Shown here in pieces: positions 26,051 to 37,202 of a DNA stretch of 64,000 nt. The stretch is from Polyodon spathula (taxonomy: Eukaryota > Chordata > Actinopteri > Acipenseriformes > Polyodontidae). The notes beneath the pieces were generated by a model. It made no database searches. It saw nothing but the letters and a program-made list of their open reading frames with translations, and was not told the DNA's origin. The stretch spans positions 13,115,047 to 13,179,046 of the forward strand of contig NC_054545.1 in NCBI RefSeq assembly GCF_017654505.1, written 5' to 3'. The first letter of the stretch is position 1. Each line of letters begins with the position of its first letter. A program made the translations under genes and the position numbers.

Positions 26051-26234
26051 CAGGATGGAGAACTCCTCGGCCAGCTACTTGAGCATGGCTGCCTCCTGAG
26101 ACAGCAGACTGCTCCTCTTGCTGAGGTTGCCAGGGATACTTGCGTCAAACTCCTTGCACACAACTGAGGCGATGGAGTCGATGATTACTAGCCCTGCCTT
26201 CTTTGAGATGATCTCCTCCTCCAAGCCCCCTAAC
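26051..26234 (-). pseudogene. RAD51B: RAD51B exon 7 remnant with in-frame TAG
   Basis: Acceptor GCCTTCTCTTCCAG, 184 nt, donor CTG|GTAATG. Size and phase (one leading base, then 61 codons) fit the human exon. The peptide contains LEEEIISK, LVIIDSIASVV (the Walker B strand ending in Asp, followed by the SVV motif), KEFDA, GNL, and finally AAMLK, a TAG stop at 26075-26077, and LAEEFSIL. In RAD51B the stop position is Tyr (LKYLAEEFSIP), so a single TAC/TAT to TAG change explains it; the last codon is also Leu where Pro is expected. Splice sites are intact, so the transcript may still be made. Exon 8 (starting VILTNQ in the family) was not found at lower coordinates; this intron is very large in other vertebrates. 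Confidence 0.85.
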
Positions 26235-26671
26235 CTGGAAGAGAAGGCAGGGACCCACTTAATGTTCCCCCATTTCAGTATGTGATTCTTTACTGGTTCA
26301 CAGCAAATGCCAGTATAAACAGTATAAAAACAGTATAAAACAACATGCCACCACAGGGGGGCCTTCATCCCCACTGGACTTGGGTCTACACTCAGTCTAC
26401 GCTGAGATGTTCCACACATGCATTGAGATTCCCTGGAATTCTGGAATCTGAACTTGCATAGGTATGAGATGAATTACTGTAGCTGTGCTTGTTAGTTTGA
26501 GGTCTGAATTTTATTGAACTGGATCTGGTCTATTACGGATTAAGTTTAGAAATATAGCTCCCAACTCCAAAGGTTAATGAATGATACAAAATCTGAACTT
26601 AACCCCTAGATGAGTTACAGCAAAATATGATTTGAACCTCAAGGATTCATGACGCTGGACTGAAAATATTG

Positions 26672-26827
26672 TACACTTTACGTGTCATCCATAAGTATGC
26701 GAACACAAATTACACACTGTCTTCCACTTTCCAACACTGGGTTCTTTTGACTGAAGTTGTGGGTGATCATATTGAATTTGCTGAAGGAAATGGTCTGCGT
26801 TCACCTATTTATGGAATACACTGTATA
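26672..26827. mobile_element. Small Tc1-like MITE in RAD51B intron
   Basis: Left TACACTTTACGTGTCATCC then ATAAGTATGCGAACAC; right GCGTTCACCTATTTATGGAA then TACACTGTA. The ends are imperfect inverted copies around about 100 bp. It lies 0.4 kb from exon 7, between the exon 7 and exon 5/6 remnants. Confidence 0.5.
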
Positions 26828-27334
26828 AAGACTAGAAAAATATAAACAACATTATATTAAATCAAGTCGTTTGTTAATTTTTTTTAACCTGACTGAGAAG
26901 AGATTCCTGATGTTGACCTGTGGAACAAAGGGGTATTGAAGAGTTTGGTAATCAGTTAGGGTAGGGAGGAGTTTTAATGGCCTCTATTGGGATTTAGCAA
27001 GGGAAGCTCTTCTTTGGGAGTGATACAGTTGTTTTAGTGTTTATGGAGGAAATAAAACCTTGATTCAACCCAGTGACACCTCCTCCAGGTATTGGGGCAT
27101 TGCTTAAGCTCTGGTTTTAATAGAAGAGTGCCTTAAACTGAATACCACAACTTCCTGCAACAATATGATTTTCCATAAAGGTACTCTAGCTTGCAAGCAG
27201 GCTCGACCTTGTTTATCTTTTCAGAACTGGCTAAGGTGGTATGGCTGAAAACAACAAAGACACAGTCTAATTTTTTACAGGCTCATATTAATATATCAGA
27301 TGACATTTAGAAAGTCAATGTTTTAATCCTTAAA

Positions 27335-27503
27335 TTTTAACACAATCTGGCAGGTCAATTCACAGAATAAGTGAATCTTTTGCGCCATTTCAACTACTCT
27401 CCCTTGTAGACTGAAGTACTTTGGAAATGGTGTGTGGTAAGGTTGCTAAAACACGCAGCATCCTACAGAACCGGCTCTTCCCACAACCAGAGGGTCTCAT
27501 AGC
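27335..27503 (-). pseudogene. RAD51B: RAD51B exon 5/6 remnant, fused, deleted and frameshifted
   Basis: After the acceptor TCTGTTACAG the minus strand reads A-M-R then PSGCGKS and LATLP. This is the RAD51B Walker A region (family GPPGCGKT...LATLP). The first glycine of the P-loop is replaced by Arg. About ten codons later an in-frame TGA occurs. In the +1 frame the sequence picks up RVVEMAQ, which matches RLVEIAE, and then KIHLFCELTC followed by Q-I-V-L-K, matching KVHLYRELTC and DEVLQ at the end of exon 6. So the ends of two exons that are separate in human lie within 169 nt with no intron, most of the residues between them are missing, and the expected donor after VL is gone. The simplest reading is a deletion from inside exon 5 through the intron into exon 6, plus point decay. 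No ATPase could be made from this. Confidence 0.7.
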
Positions 27504-27774
27504 CTGTAACAGAGAAAATCAAGAGGTCACACCTCTTACTGGCAGCGTACAGGGAAAGGTAAATGAGATTATGGAAAAAGCACACCGTAGACCATTGTAC
27601 GTACCACGTAAAAAACGAATTGTAGAGCAGAAACAACCGCAACTAATCAGGACATGATAAGGTACATAAATATCTACAAATGTATGTTACTCAATCAGGT
27701 TGTTTTTTTTATTGTTTTATAGTCAGTGTGCAACTGAAAAGAGTTGGTCTATTTTTTATGTAAATTATGGTCAA

Positions 27775-27776
<2 letters not shown>

Positions 27777-27823
<47 letters not shown>
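27777..27823. repeat. (AT)n microsatellite in RAD51B remnant intron
   Basis: About 23 AT units, between the exon 4 and exon 5/6 remnants. Confidence 0.95.
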
Positions 27824-27829
<6 letters not shown>

Positions 27830-28313
27830 ATATTACATACAATCTAGCTACATTTTTAAATGTATGACATACACAATGTTTGAAAAAAAAGACAATTTGA
27901 TGCAGTATATTAATAAATACAGTGGAGGGAGCACCTTCACAAGTAACATGGAGGGAGCATTGGTGCTTCATTTTTACTGCCAATGTGTATAAACAGCAAT
28001 GTTCACATTGTTTGTTTAAGAACATGAGCAAATTAAAAGGTGGAGGCCATAGCTTCGCAACCATAGCAGCAATAGCGCAAAACAGAGCAACACAGAAAAT
28101 GGAACCTGAAAGTACAGAAGTGGAGGGAAATACATTTCAAACCTTACAACATGTTTAATTTGACAGACCAGTTGTGTGCCAGTGTGATTAAACATGGACA
28201 CAAACTGGTCTTTCCATGTTTTTAGAGAAGACAGAAACAAACCCTGGCACTGGCAATTAGACAGGACTGTGAGTCTGTATTAGTGAAAGCAGCAGCCTGA
28301 GTCACTCCTTTAC

Positions 28314-28418
28314 CTCAGTGAGAATTCCACTGGCCAGCCTGCCCTGAAGCACCACATCCAACCCCCGTAGTGAGGTGGGGAAAAAAGCATGGGACCACCT
28401 GTCCCTTAGCTGTAAGGC
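28314..28418 (-). pseudogene. RAD51B: RAD51B exon 4 remnant (reading frame still open)
   Basis: The minus strand shows a strong acceptor (TCTCCCCTCCCAG), 35 open codons and a donor, ACTGAG|GTAAAG. The peptide starts ALQLRDRWSHAFFPTSL and ends GLDVVLQGRLASGILTE. It aligns with the RAD51B segment just before the Walker A motif (human pattern AYGIK...AFLSTTLSALDEALHGG.ACGSLTE), with a four-codon gap. RAD51B is a RAD51 paralogue, part of the BCDX2 complex that supports homologous recombination. The exon is phase 0 at both ends, as needed to join the 27503 block. On its own this exon could pass as functional; the broken downstream blocks mark the locus as a pseudogene. Lack of recognisable exons 1-3 nearby is noted separately. 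Confidence 0.75.
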
Positions 28419-28929
28419 CTGGGAGGGGAGAAATACCGAATATTAAGCATCGTTCCACACCACAAGCTCGAACAGGCAAACTGCAAATTATTGTTAGACC
28501 AAGGCATTAGTGTAGTAAATATGGGCTACACTTGCTTTCTCTCATTATTTGAGTCTTTATATCTGCAATCTTCCTGCACAGTTCAATGTAAATATTGCTG
28601 CTGCAGCCTAATATTGAGTCCCCTGGACACCTTTGTCAAAAAAGAGGTTACATCTCAAGTGATTTCATTAAATACATACCAAGCACAAAGCTATAGTAAC
28701 CATTTTTAAATAGCTGAACAAAGAAAATGCTCGCCACTGGTATGAAATTTTGTATTCAAGGTGAAGTCCTTGCACTACCAATAGGTCACTGTAGATACAA
28801 CTTGTTGTAACCCTTACTGGTTGCATCCTAGTTCATATTGTATTTTAGTAGTTTTATTTGTACTTACTATAAACTAAACTGTTTTTAAATATGAATCTTT
28901 CATTGTAACACTGTACTGCACTGTAATAC

Positions 28930-28972
28930 CAGTAAGTCGCCTTTGATAAAGACATCTGCCAAATAAATAAAC

Positions 28973-29028
<56 letters not shown>

Positions 29029-29029
29029 T
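28930..29029 (+). repeat. SINE/LINE tail ending in a (TAA)n array
   Basis: AGTAAGTCGCCTTTGATAAA followed by GACATCTGCCAAATAAATAA is the same 3' tail as in the SINE at 11656-11888, here without a recognisable tRNA head. It is followed directly by about 18 TAA/AAT units (28974-29029). The microsatellite probably grew from the element's own TAA-rich end. An ORF through it on the minus strand is a poly-Tyr artefact. Confidence 0.7.
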
Positions 29030-30129
29030 CATTGAGGACCTGGTTACATACGGAAAGTTTTTTTTTTTTTTTAATTTGCCCATATGGATCCTTCCAATAA
29101 CAGCATAAGATTATAAAAGTTTACTGGAGGTCACTGGAAGATTGAAGATTAACGGGTGACCACCGTTCCTGTTGACAAGCCAACTGCCTTTTTTGCCTGA
29201 CCAGCATAAGCAATGGATGTTACCAAGTTACTGAACCTTGCCTCTGCTCAGGGAATGTCTGAGCCGGGGTCACTGAGGCGCACTGAAGAGCTAGCCTAAG
29301 CCCAAGATTTGTTGTGTAATAAAGCCGATAACAATCAAACTGGCTAAATCCAGAAAATGGTTAAATCCGTGCTTATAAAATTAACGGTAAGACAGTTATT
29401 AATTGAATTAAAAGTTACTACAATCACAATTGCATCGTCTTATCAAGTGTTGGTAAACGGCATAATGTATGTTCTCTTATCTGAAAAGCATTTTATTGGT
29501 AATATTGCTCCAGCAAACCTGCCACATGTTGTACCCTCCACAGTACTACAACCAGTGCTACCATCACCTGCACTAGCACTGCATTACACTGTGCGTAGAT
29601 GAGGCAGGCAACAATATGCTGTCACTCTAGCGTATGCATGCTGTGTAGAAAATAAAACAGTAGTAAAAAGGAACAACAAAAATAAGGCAAATGTTGCTGA
29701 AGAGGTACTGAAACTCGCTTTGCATATCAAAGCACGCAAGCTTCTTCCTGTAGAATTCATTTGGTTAAGTTTCTGACCTGCACTGCATTGCACCGCACCG
29801 CAAAGTCTGCAGTAACTAGAACTACAATGCACGTACCTGACAGGTTTCGATTTGATGGCGGTCCAATCTGTCGCATAATTCGGGCAGCATACCTGTTTTT
29901 TTGTATTAGCCCTCAACTGCAAATAAAGTGCGATGTCAGCTTCAGGAAAGTAAAATGAATTTAAGTTAACAAAACAACGGTTCCAAAAAACTCCTCATTC
30001 TCTATCTAGGTTTAAAGTTGACAATAAAACGCATGTATTTTATTATTATTAAAAAAAAAAAAATAGTACCCTTTTCCCAGTAGTGTAATATTGACTCTGT
30101 TATTATTTATAATTAAATCAACAAAAAAA

Positions 30130-30330
30130 TAGCGGTTTTCAAAACAACTTCAACTTCCCTGAGTGACGACACAACTGGAGCGCTCATTGGTCTGGTGCTC
30201 AATAGTATCCTCCAGTCAGCGCAAAAGCAAAGGGGAAGGAGCGCTCTGCATTCCGGAGGTAGTAGTTTTAAAACTTTTCATCCTTCCGTTGACAGTCCAG
30301 TTTCTGTAAAGGTAGTTTTGATGTTTTTTG
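30130..30330. promoter_or_regulatory. Candidate housekeeping-type promoter
   Basis: A short GC- and CpG-containing island in AT-rich surroundings. It holds TGACGACA (CRE-like, about 30162), an inverted CCAAT box (ATTGGT, 30186-30191), paired GAGCGCTC elements and, read on the minus strand, ACTACTACCTCCGGAATGC (30248-30266), close to the ZNF143/SBS consensus ACTACAATTCCCAGCATGC. CCAAT plus ZNF143 motifs are typical of TATA-less and often bidirectional promoters. It lies 1.7 kb upstream (in minus-strand terms) of RAD51B exon 4, so it may be the old RAD51B promoter. On the plus strand a possible donor (TGTAAAG|GTAGTT, about 30307-30319) is present. No first coding exon was identified. Confidence 0.35.
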
Positions 30331-31295
30331 ACTAAGCTGTTATAAGAACCATGCACAAAAAAATAAACTAGTAAAAAAGTTGGACAAATGTTTTAACGTA
30401 GAGTATTTTTCAATTGATGAGCACATTAAAAAGACTCTTAATCAAACTTGTGTCATATAATTGTACTATTTCTATATGTATCTTATATATGCTTTATAGT
30501 GATGAAGGAACTGAGAGTGGTTTCAGAAACAGCCTTTTCCCCCTTTAGAGACTGGATCCACAAATGTGAAAATAAAATTCTGTGTAAAATACATAAATGA
30601 CTCTTCTGTATTCAAATAATGTGTTTATTTAGTCATATTATTAAAAATAAGATTACATATTGGGGCTGTATGGGGATATACTTGCTCTGTCTCCAGTAGG
30701 AAACTAGACCTGTTAAATTACTAAAACATGTGTATGTTTTTGTCTCTTATTTCCTTTAAATTTGTTGTTGGTTGCTTGGCAACGCCACTATTCTCCTAAG
30801 TCAAACTTGCCTATACATATCTCTTACAACCTTTCAAACCAGAAACACACAGTACAGTGCTATTAACTGCAAGTCAAAACTAGATCATTTCAATTAAGTC
30901 TATTTTGCAGGTTGGTTATGGCAAGTCCAAGATGTCACACATTTTCCTAAATAGCTTGTCACTGTTTCTGATGTGGAAAGTGTTCCTGCTGTTTATCAGG
31001 CTGGAAAACTCAAAGGATTTGACCCCTTCAGCACTTGAAAGTCTCACCTAAAATAGTCATTGTCTTTGGAACTCAGTATTTACAGTAAAGTTTTAATCTT
31101 TCAGGTCATAAAGCTAATCAGGGTTACGTTATCTGATTGCAGTTAGACCACAGGAGTGAATCTGTCCTACATCACAGGAAGTGATTACTGTCTGTAACCC
31201 AGCTTTCTCTTGTGTTGGTTTACAATCATGGGCATGTGTGCATTAAATAAAATGAAACAAGTAATGAACCTAGAGATTTTCATTACAAGAAAGGT

Positions 31296-31320
31296 GGGGG
31301 GGGGGGGGGGGGGGGGGGGG
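31296..31320. repeat. Poly-G run of 25
   Basis: Twenty-five consecutive G. Very long G runs are rare in vertebrate DNA and can form quadruplexes; length in the assembly is unreliable. Confidence 0.95.
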
Positions 31321-32370
31321 TGATAATGTTGCTAGTGCAAACAAAAGTGTATAGATTGTAAAGTAGGAAGATTTAAAGGGGACCTAGTAATGTAGCTGCA
31401 TACTTTAGACAGACAGACAGACAGGAACCATATCAAGCGAAGTACATGCTGGTCTGGCTTTTACACCATAAGTTGAGGTATCTGCATGGGCAGTCTTGAT
31501 CTCAAAGTGCAATGACCCACTGAAACACTAGACCTTTCACTCGGCTGTGTGAGGCACAAAATGGTCTGACTACTTGCTTCATTAGGGCAGGTAGGCAGTG
31601 ATTTGATTGGCTTGATGTGGTAAATAGAGCTTCCTATTGCAAGCTTGCTGATCAAATTTGCAATTCAGTTTCCAGAGCACTGCAGTTGACATGTAACTCC
31701 TGCACATTCTTTTTAGTTTTGTTTTGTAAAGGTAATTATGGAGGCTGCAAAGCAATGTTTATAAAATACTCTGTATGCTGAATCTGCATCCAGTAAGACT
31801 GGGTTTCTATGCCTTATTCTCGTGATATCTAAACACTTAAATATATTTTGCATATCTTGAAAAGGTTGTTACCTTACAAGACTATGTTGAAAATATTTGT
31901 GCTTCATTGGTGTGGAATAAATGTTTTATTTTGCTGCATCTCATGCAATCTCTCTTATCAGCCACTAGAGGGGGTGGGCAGTCTTGAGTCCTAATTTGAC
32001 AAAGAGCAGTTGACTCAGTCTTGTAAGCACATATATATTTCCAAAATAACGATTTAAATGTATGAATAATTCTGGGTCAATCTGTGGATATAATATGTTA
32101 AAAGTTTTCCATGTATGAATTTTACCCTCCTACCAACAAATCTGCCATATACATTTTGCATCTCTAAGATGCAAAAAATTATTGATTATTGCTCAACATG
32201 TTTTTAAAATTTAAAAAAGAAACCCCCACCACCCCCCCACCCCCCAAACGTTCGTAAATTTTGAATTTAAATAATTAACGGAACCACGGGAAAAACCTTT
32301 TGTGTCAAGTGGATATATTATATATGGATCGAGTACGTACCAAATGGTTTCAGTTAAATTTAAGAATAAT

Positions 32371-32388
32371 ATCTATATATAGATATAT

Positions 32389-32420
<32 letters not shown>

Positions 32421-32428
32421 ATATATAT
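32371..32428. repeat. (TA)n array at the broken Tc1 left end
   Basis: TA-rich array, including TATATTATATATATAT, immediately precedes the surviving part of the Tc1 left repeat. It occupies the place of the missing outer end. Confidence 0.9.
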
Positions 32429-33746
32429 TGTAAGGTGACATTGGTTTTTATGTTGGGAAATATTTTTAAAAGAAATAAAAAACTGAAATATCATGCTTGC
32501 ATAATTATTCAAACCCTGTGCTGTGGAAGCTCCCAGTTTGCACCTATGAAAGAAATTGCCCTAACGAGGATACAATTACCTTACCATTGGCCTCTACCTG
32601 TGAACCACTAAAGTTGCTGTCACATTTTCTGGATAAAAACCCCACTGTTGAAGGATCATTGGTAAGGCTGTGAATCTGAAGGAAAATGAAGACCAAAGAG
32701 CATTCTACAGAAGTTAGAGATAAAGTAATACCAATGCATAGATTAGGGAAAGGGTACAAAATAATATCCAAGTGTTTGGATATCCCAGTGAGCACAGTTG
32801 GATCAATAATCAAGAAGTGGAAACTGCATCACACGACCCAGGCACTGCAAAGAAAAGGCCGTCCCTCAAAACTCAGCGCTCAAAGAAGAAGGAGACATGT
32901 GAGAGAAGCCATAGAGAGGCCAACAATCAATTTTAAGGAGCTACAGTGGCTGGGAGTGGAGTAATGGTGCACCAGTCAACCATATCAAGAGCTCGGCATA
33001 ACACTGGCCTGTATGGGAGGGTGGCAAGAAAGAAGGTGTTACTCAAAAAGTACCATCTGAAAGCACGTCTGGAGTTTGCCAGAAAGCATGAGAGTGACCC
33101 AGCTACAATGTGGGAAAAGGTTTTGTGGTCAGATAAGACCAAGATAGAGCTTTCTGGCCAAAACTCAAAGCGCTATGTGTGGTGCAAACCTAACACACCA
33201 TCCCTACAGTGAAGTATGTGGGGATGCTTCTCATCAGCAGGGATGGGTATCTTGTTACAATTGAAGGAAGAATGGATGGAGCAAAATACAGGAAAATACT
33301 GCAAGAGAATCTGCTTCAGTCTGCTAAAAACTGAAGCTTGAGAGGAAATTCACCTTTCAGCAGGACAATGATCCCAAGCACAAGGCCAAAGCAACATTGG
33401 AATGGCTCAAAAACAAAAATCAAAAATCAAAATCACTCCGACACTGTGTGCAAAGCTGGTACATACTTACCCCAAAAGACTTAAAGCTGTTATTGCAGCG
33501 AAAGGTGGTTTTACCAAATATTAATGTGTGGGGGTTGAATACTTATGCAAGCAAGATATTTCAGTTTTTTATTTTTCTTAAAAATATTTCCCAACATAAA
33601 ACCAATGTCACCTTACAATAACTGATTTTGAGTTTAAGTGTTTTAAAATAAAATTTCAAACATAATGAAATTTCAATGTACCATTTGTAATTCAGTAATA
33701 TGAGAGAATTGGTCAGGAGTCTGAATACTTTTGCAAGGCACTGTAT
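32429..33746 (+). mobile_element. Tc1-like transposon, left-truncated, transposase broken
   Basis: The transposase starts at 32686 (MKTKEHSTEVRDKVI...) with a helix-turn-helix (SKCLDIPVSTVGSIIKKW), continues in another frame from 32946 (HQSTISRARHNTGLYGRVAR, ARKHESDPATMWEKVLWSD, then KTKIE) and stops at 33210 after YVWCKPN. The catalytic WSD..K block is visible; the later D and E motifs are lost to deletions. TIR-internal sequences mirror each other: TGTAAGGTGACATTGG at 32430 and CCAATGTCACCTTACA at 33602-33617, with TTATGTTGGGAAATATTTTT and its complement alongside. The outer right end (CTTTTGCAAGGCACTGTATA) is complete, but the outer left end is replaced by a (TA)n array. Non-autonomous now. 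Confidence 0.9.
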
Positions 33747-34934
33747 ATATAGCTTGTAAATATTCAATATGATATGCAATTGGGAAATTGTCTGCTGTTT
33801 GCACCTGTACTCTAATAATGCAGGTGTTCAAGGAATCTGTAAGATGAGCACTGACAGGCAGGATCCTAAAGGACTAACATTTAAATTACACAATAGGCAT
33901 TTTATTTTGAATGCATTTAATGAGGTTCAGAGGTGGAGGTAGCAACAATGTGGTGGATTATTTCAAAAATCAAATCAATTTATTTATTTATTTGCTATAA
34001 ACCTGTTTATTGCTTTTAGTGTCTTATAAAAATCAGATTCCCCGACGGCAAACCTGAAAGTAATGCCCAAGCTCCAAGCCTCTCAATCTTCTTTCAATTT
34101 GAGGGGGGGACTCGCCTTTTTTTTTTTTTTTCTCCCCATTTGCTTTTTTGTATTTGTAAGATCAGATTTGTTATGTTTAACATTTTCTGTGGTAGAATGC
34201 TCCAGGCACCTCCTCCCCCTCCAACTTACCCACCAAGACTTTCTGTGTTTTGTAAGTAGGCTTCCCCCAAATGGATTATTTAAGGTTGACAGGCTCGTAT
34301 ATCTGGGATATTGGAACAACCAAAGTGAACCTCCCTTTATTACAGAAACCTGGCAAACTAGAGATGTGCAGAAAGTGCATTTAACACGTTGATGAAACAA
34401 TGGCATTCTCAGTGAGAACTACAGAAAGGGGCCCACCTATAAAGAAAATACTTTGTTTATTTAAAACCCCTCAGTATAAAGGTCAATTAAAAGTTATCAG
34501 TAACACAACATAGAGAACAGTGCCACATCTAACAAGGCATACTGCAATTAGCTTTTTTTTTGTGAAAGAAAACAAAACTATTGTCAAAAAACTAAAGTAC
34601 AGTAAAGCAGAGGTTTCGTTTTGACATTCATGCTAATGTGGAAAAGGATAGCACTGTGAAACCTGAAAGTGAGCCATAGCATATAAATAAATACAATCAA
34701 ATACCATAGCATATCAGTTACCTATTTACAGTGTCCTACATGTGCAAGCATTAAACAAAATCCTGACTGAAAAGAAAATATTAATTCTCTGTACACTTCA
34801 CATTACATTAGACAACTGCGGAACATTGCACACACATAAATCATTCATCTAAAAAACTAAAGCAATTACTACTCCAAATTAAAAAGACCATTAACAACAT
34901 TTCTTTCACAAAAAAAAGTGTACAATGTGCACTT

Positions 34935-35093
34935 AAGGGCCAATTCAATTAATTTTAGCTAGGAGAAAGTGTTACTGGAAAATAGAAATTCATGCAATGG
35001 AATTTGAATTGATGCAGCGTTAACAGAATCGTCGATCTCATTCCATTTTCCTAAAATTCCTCTCCCTGCTAAAAGTTCATTTGAATTGGACAT
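34935..35093. mobile_element. Short MITE with CCAATTCAA ends
   Basis: Left GGGCCAATTCAATTAATTTT then AGC; right GCTAAAAGTTCATTTGAATT then GGAC. These are imperfect inverted copies about 25 bp long around a 110-bp core. No coding potential. Confidence 0.55.
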
Positions 35094-37156
35094 TGATACC
35101 CTAGAGCTTTTAATCACTCCAGTGTTTTATTTGCTCAATTATCATACTTGCAAAAAGATGACTGGAGTATTTTCCTTCATCAAAAAGGTTGCGAATAGGG
35201 ATATTTGCAACATTGTAAAAGTTAGTTAAGTCACTATATCCACGTTTTTGCACACCTCTAGGGACAAAAATCTAGTTCTATAGATCTGGTAATCAGCAAA
35301 AAAAGAAAAAAGATAAATTACACCATTAAAGTGATAGAGACCTGTAAACATTCTCACGGTCATGCATGCTGCCTCTTTAATGGAACAATATCAGTTTTTT
35401 TAAGGTGGCTAAGGTTAATTATTCCCTTCCCCCCACATAAATAAGATTGTACTACATGTAATACGGTAATACCTAGATGCATGCACTCCTAATACCCCAT
35501 GTATCCCTCTTACAGTACTGTAGATACAATGCACTTTCAAGTGACTTTGTTTAGCAGCAAGAGTGAATGACCAGTAATGACAAGTACAGTACCTTCAGCA
35601 CGGTATTTCTGCAAGATAGACTGGGGATAGATGGGGGTTCTCTAAATTGAACACAATTTAAATGGTTACACATCAGCAAAAGGGGAATTGAACAAAATAC
35701 AGGTCTCTTTTTTTTTGATAATTTCTTTCTAACTCATATTGTTCCTTAAAGACCTGTATTTAAAAGAGTCCTAATTAAATATGTTAAATATTTCTTAGAG
35801 TATTACAGCCTCAGGAGCCTCATTAGCTAACAGTGCATGTTATACAGTACACTGTCTATAAAGTTTTTAATTTCTCATGCATGGTCCTTTATTAGTTTTC
35901 AGCCTAGTGACCAATGATGTCTTTGGTTGGGCTTTTTTTTTTAAATTATTTTTGCACCTAAAAAGCTCATAAACCCAACAGCATCATCAAGCTGTAGAAG
36001 TGCAGCACTTAAATCTTAAAATGAAATTTAATAAATCAACTTCCTCAGTCAATTCAAAGAAAAGCCAAACCAAAAACATTGCAGTGGAGTTTCAACGACA
36101 TTGCATCTATACATCTGCTGCACACCCTGTAACTGCATATTTAAAATCCATTCACATGTTTAGAACAACCAAGATTGTTCTTGAATGTTTGCAATCATTT
36201 CCAACATCTTCATATATAGTAATAAAGTGTTAATGCCCATTTGTCTTTTCATACCAACCAGCACTCACACAACAAATAATAAGGCTACATCTAGACCCTT
36301 TCGTATGAGTTACATGCAAAATATGATGATAGAGGCTGGGAGACCAGGTCACCACTGTAAATAGATGTTTATACAATAATATAACAATAACCATAATATA
36401 TATTTTTTTATTTTTGTCATGTGTAACATTGTACTGTAAAATTCCAAATAAAAACTCAAGGCCTGTTTTTGAATGCAATAGCTAATTGTTGTATAAGCCC
36501 CAACACTGTGACATGTCCCCACTCTACCATCCTTTAACCCCAGTCATGCATTTTAAAACATTTGATTCACTTATTCATAATAAAAGACAATATTGCTATA
36601 TTACCCTGTAAGGTAAACTTTCGTAGTTTTCAAAGCTTTTGTTTGAATAAAATAATGTGCTGGTGAATCTGAATTAACAAGACAGGAAGTCAAACTAATA
36701 CATCTTCTTTAAGTTTTATGAGGGGGGGTTCAGAGGAGGCAGATCTTTTCACTGCCCCTTAGCTATCGGATTTCTGTAAATTGCACTGTATGGCATAGGA
36801 ACAGCTGTTAAGAAGGTTAGCTGGGATTTACCATCATAGAGTTTCACATGTTAAACATATAAATTAGTGACTTCTAAACTTTGAGAACATTTTAATAGAA
36901 GGCTGCATATTTTTCCAAAAGTGAGTCATTTATACGGGAGTTAATCTTTAAATTGCATTAAAGAAATGAAATGACACAGACCTGGTTTCAACATCTCCAT
37001 GGTGCCTGTACTGTTGGTTTCGTAGCCAGAGGTATTATTAGGAACTGCACAGTATATATTAGGTCGTAGTCTGGAAACCTTTGTCAGTAAAGTTTTGTTA
37101 AGGAAGCCCGTTTTGTTTAGTTAAATCAAGTTAATTAACCTGTTTTCCAACTGTGC

Positions 37157-37202
37157 CACACGCACACATGCACACACATGCACACACACACACATACACA
37201 CG
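37157..37202. repeat. (CA)n microsatellite, imperfect
   Basis: CACACGCACACATGCACACA-type units, about 45 bp. Confidence 0.9.

Noticed and set aside
27421..27657. 78-codon plus-strand ORF
   Set aside because: Overlaps the RAD51B exon 5 remnant on the other strand and its splice acceptor; no family resemblance of its own.
28874..29083. Poly-Tyr ORF
   Set aside because: Translation of the (TAA)n array.
29196..29300. Short plus-strand coding-like frame starting at ATGGATGTTACC
   Set aside because: Only about 28 codons, no family match, no splice context.
29700..29780. Possible RAD51B exon 2 (minus strand, ATG at about 29760)
   Set aside because: There is an ATG and a faint Q-E-x-x-C echo in a shifted frame, but similarity is too weak and there is no donor after the expected end.
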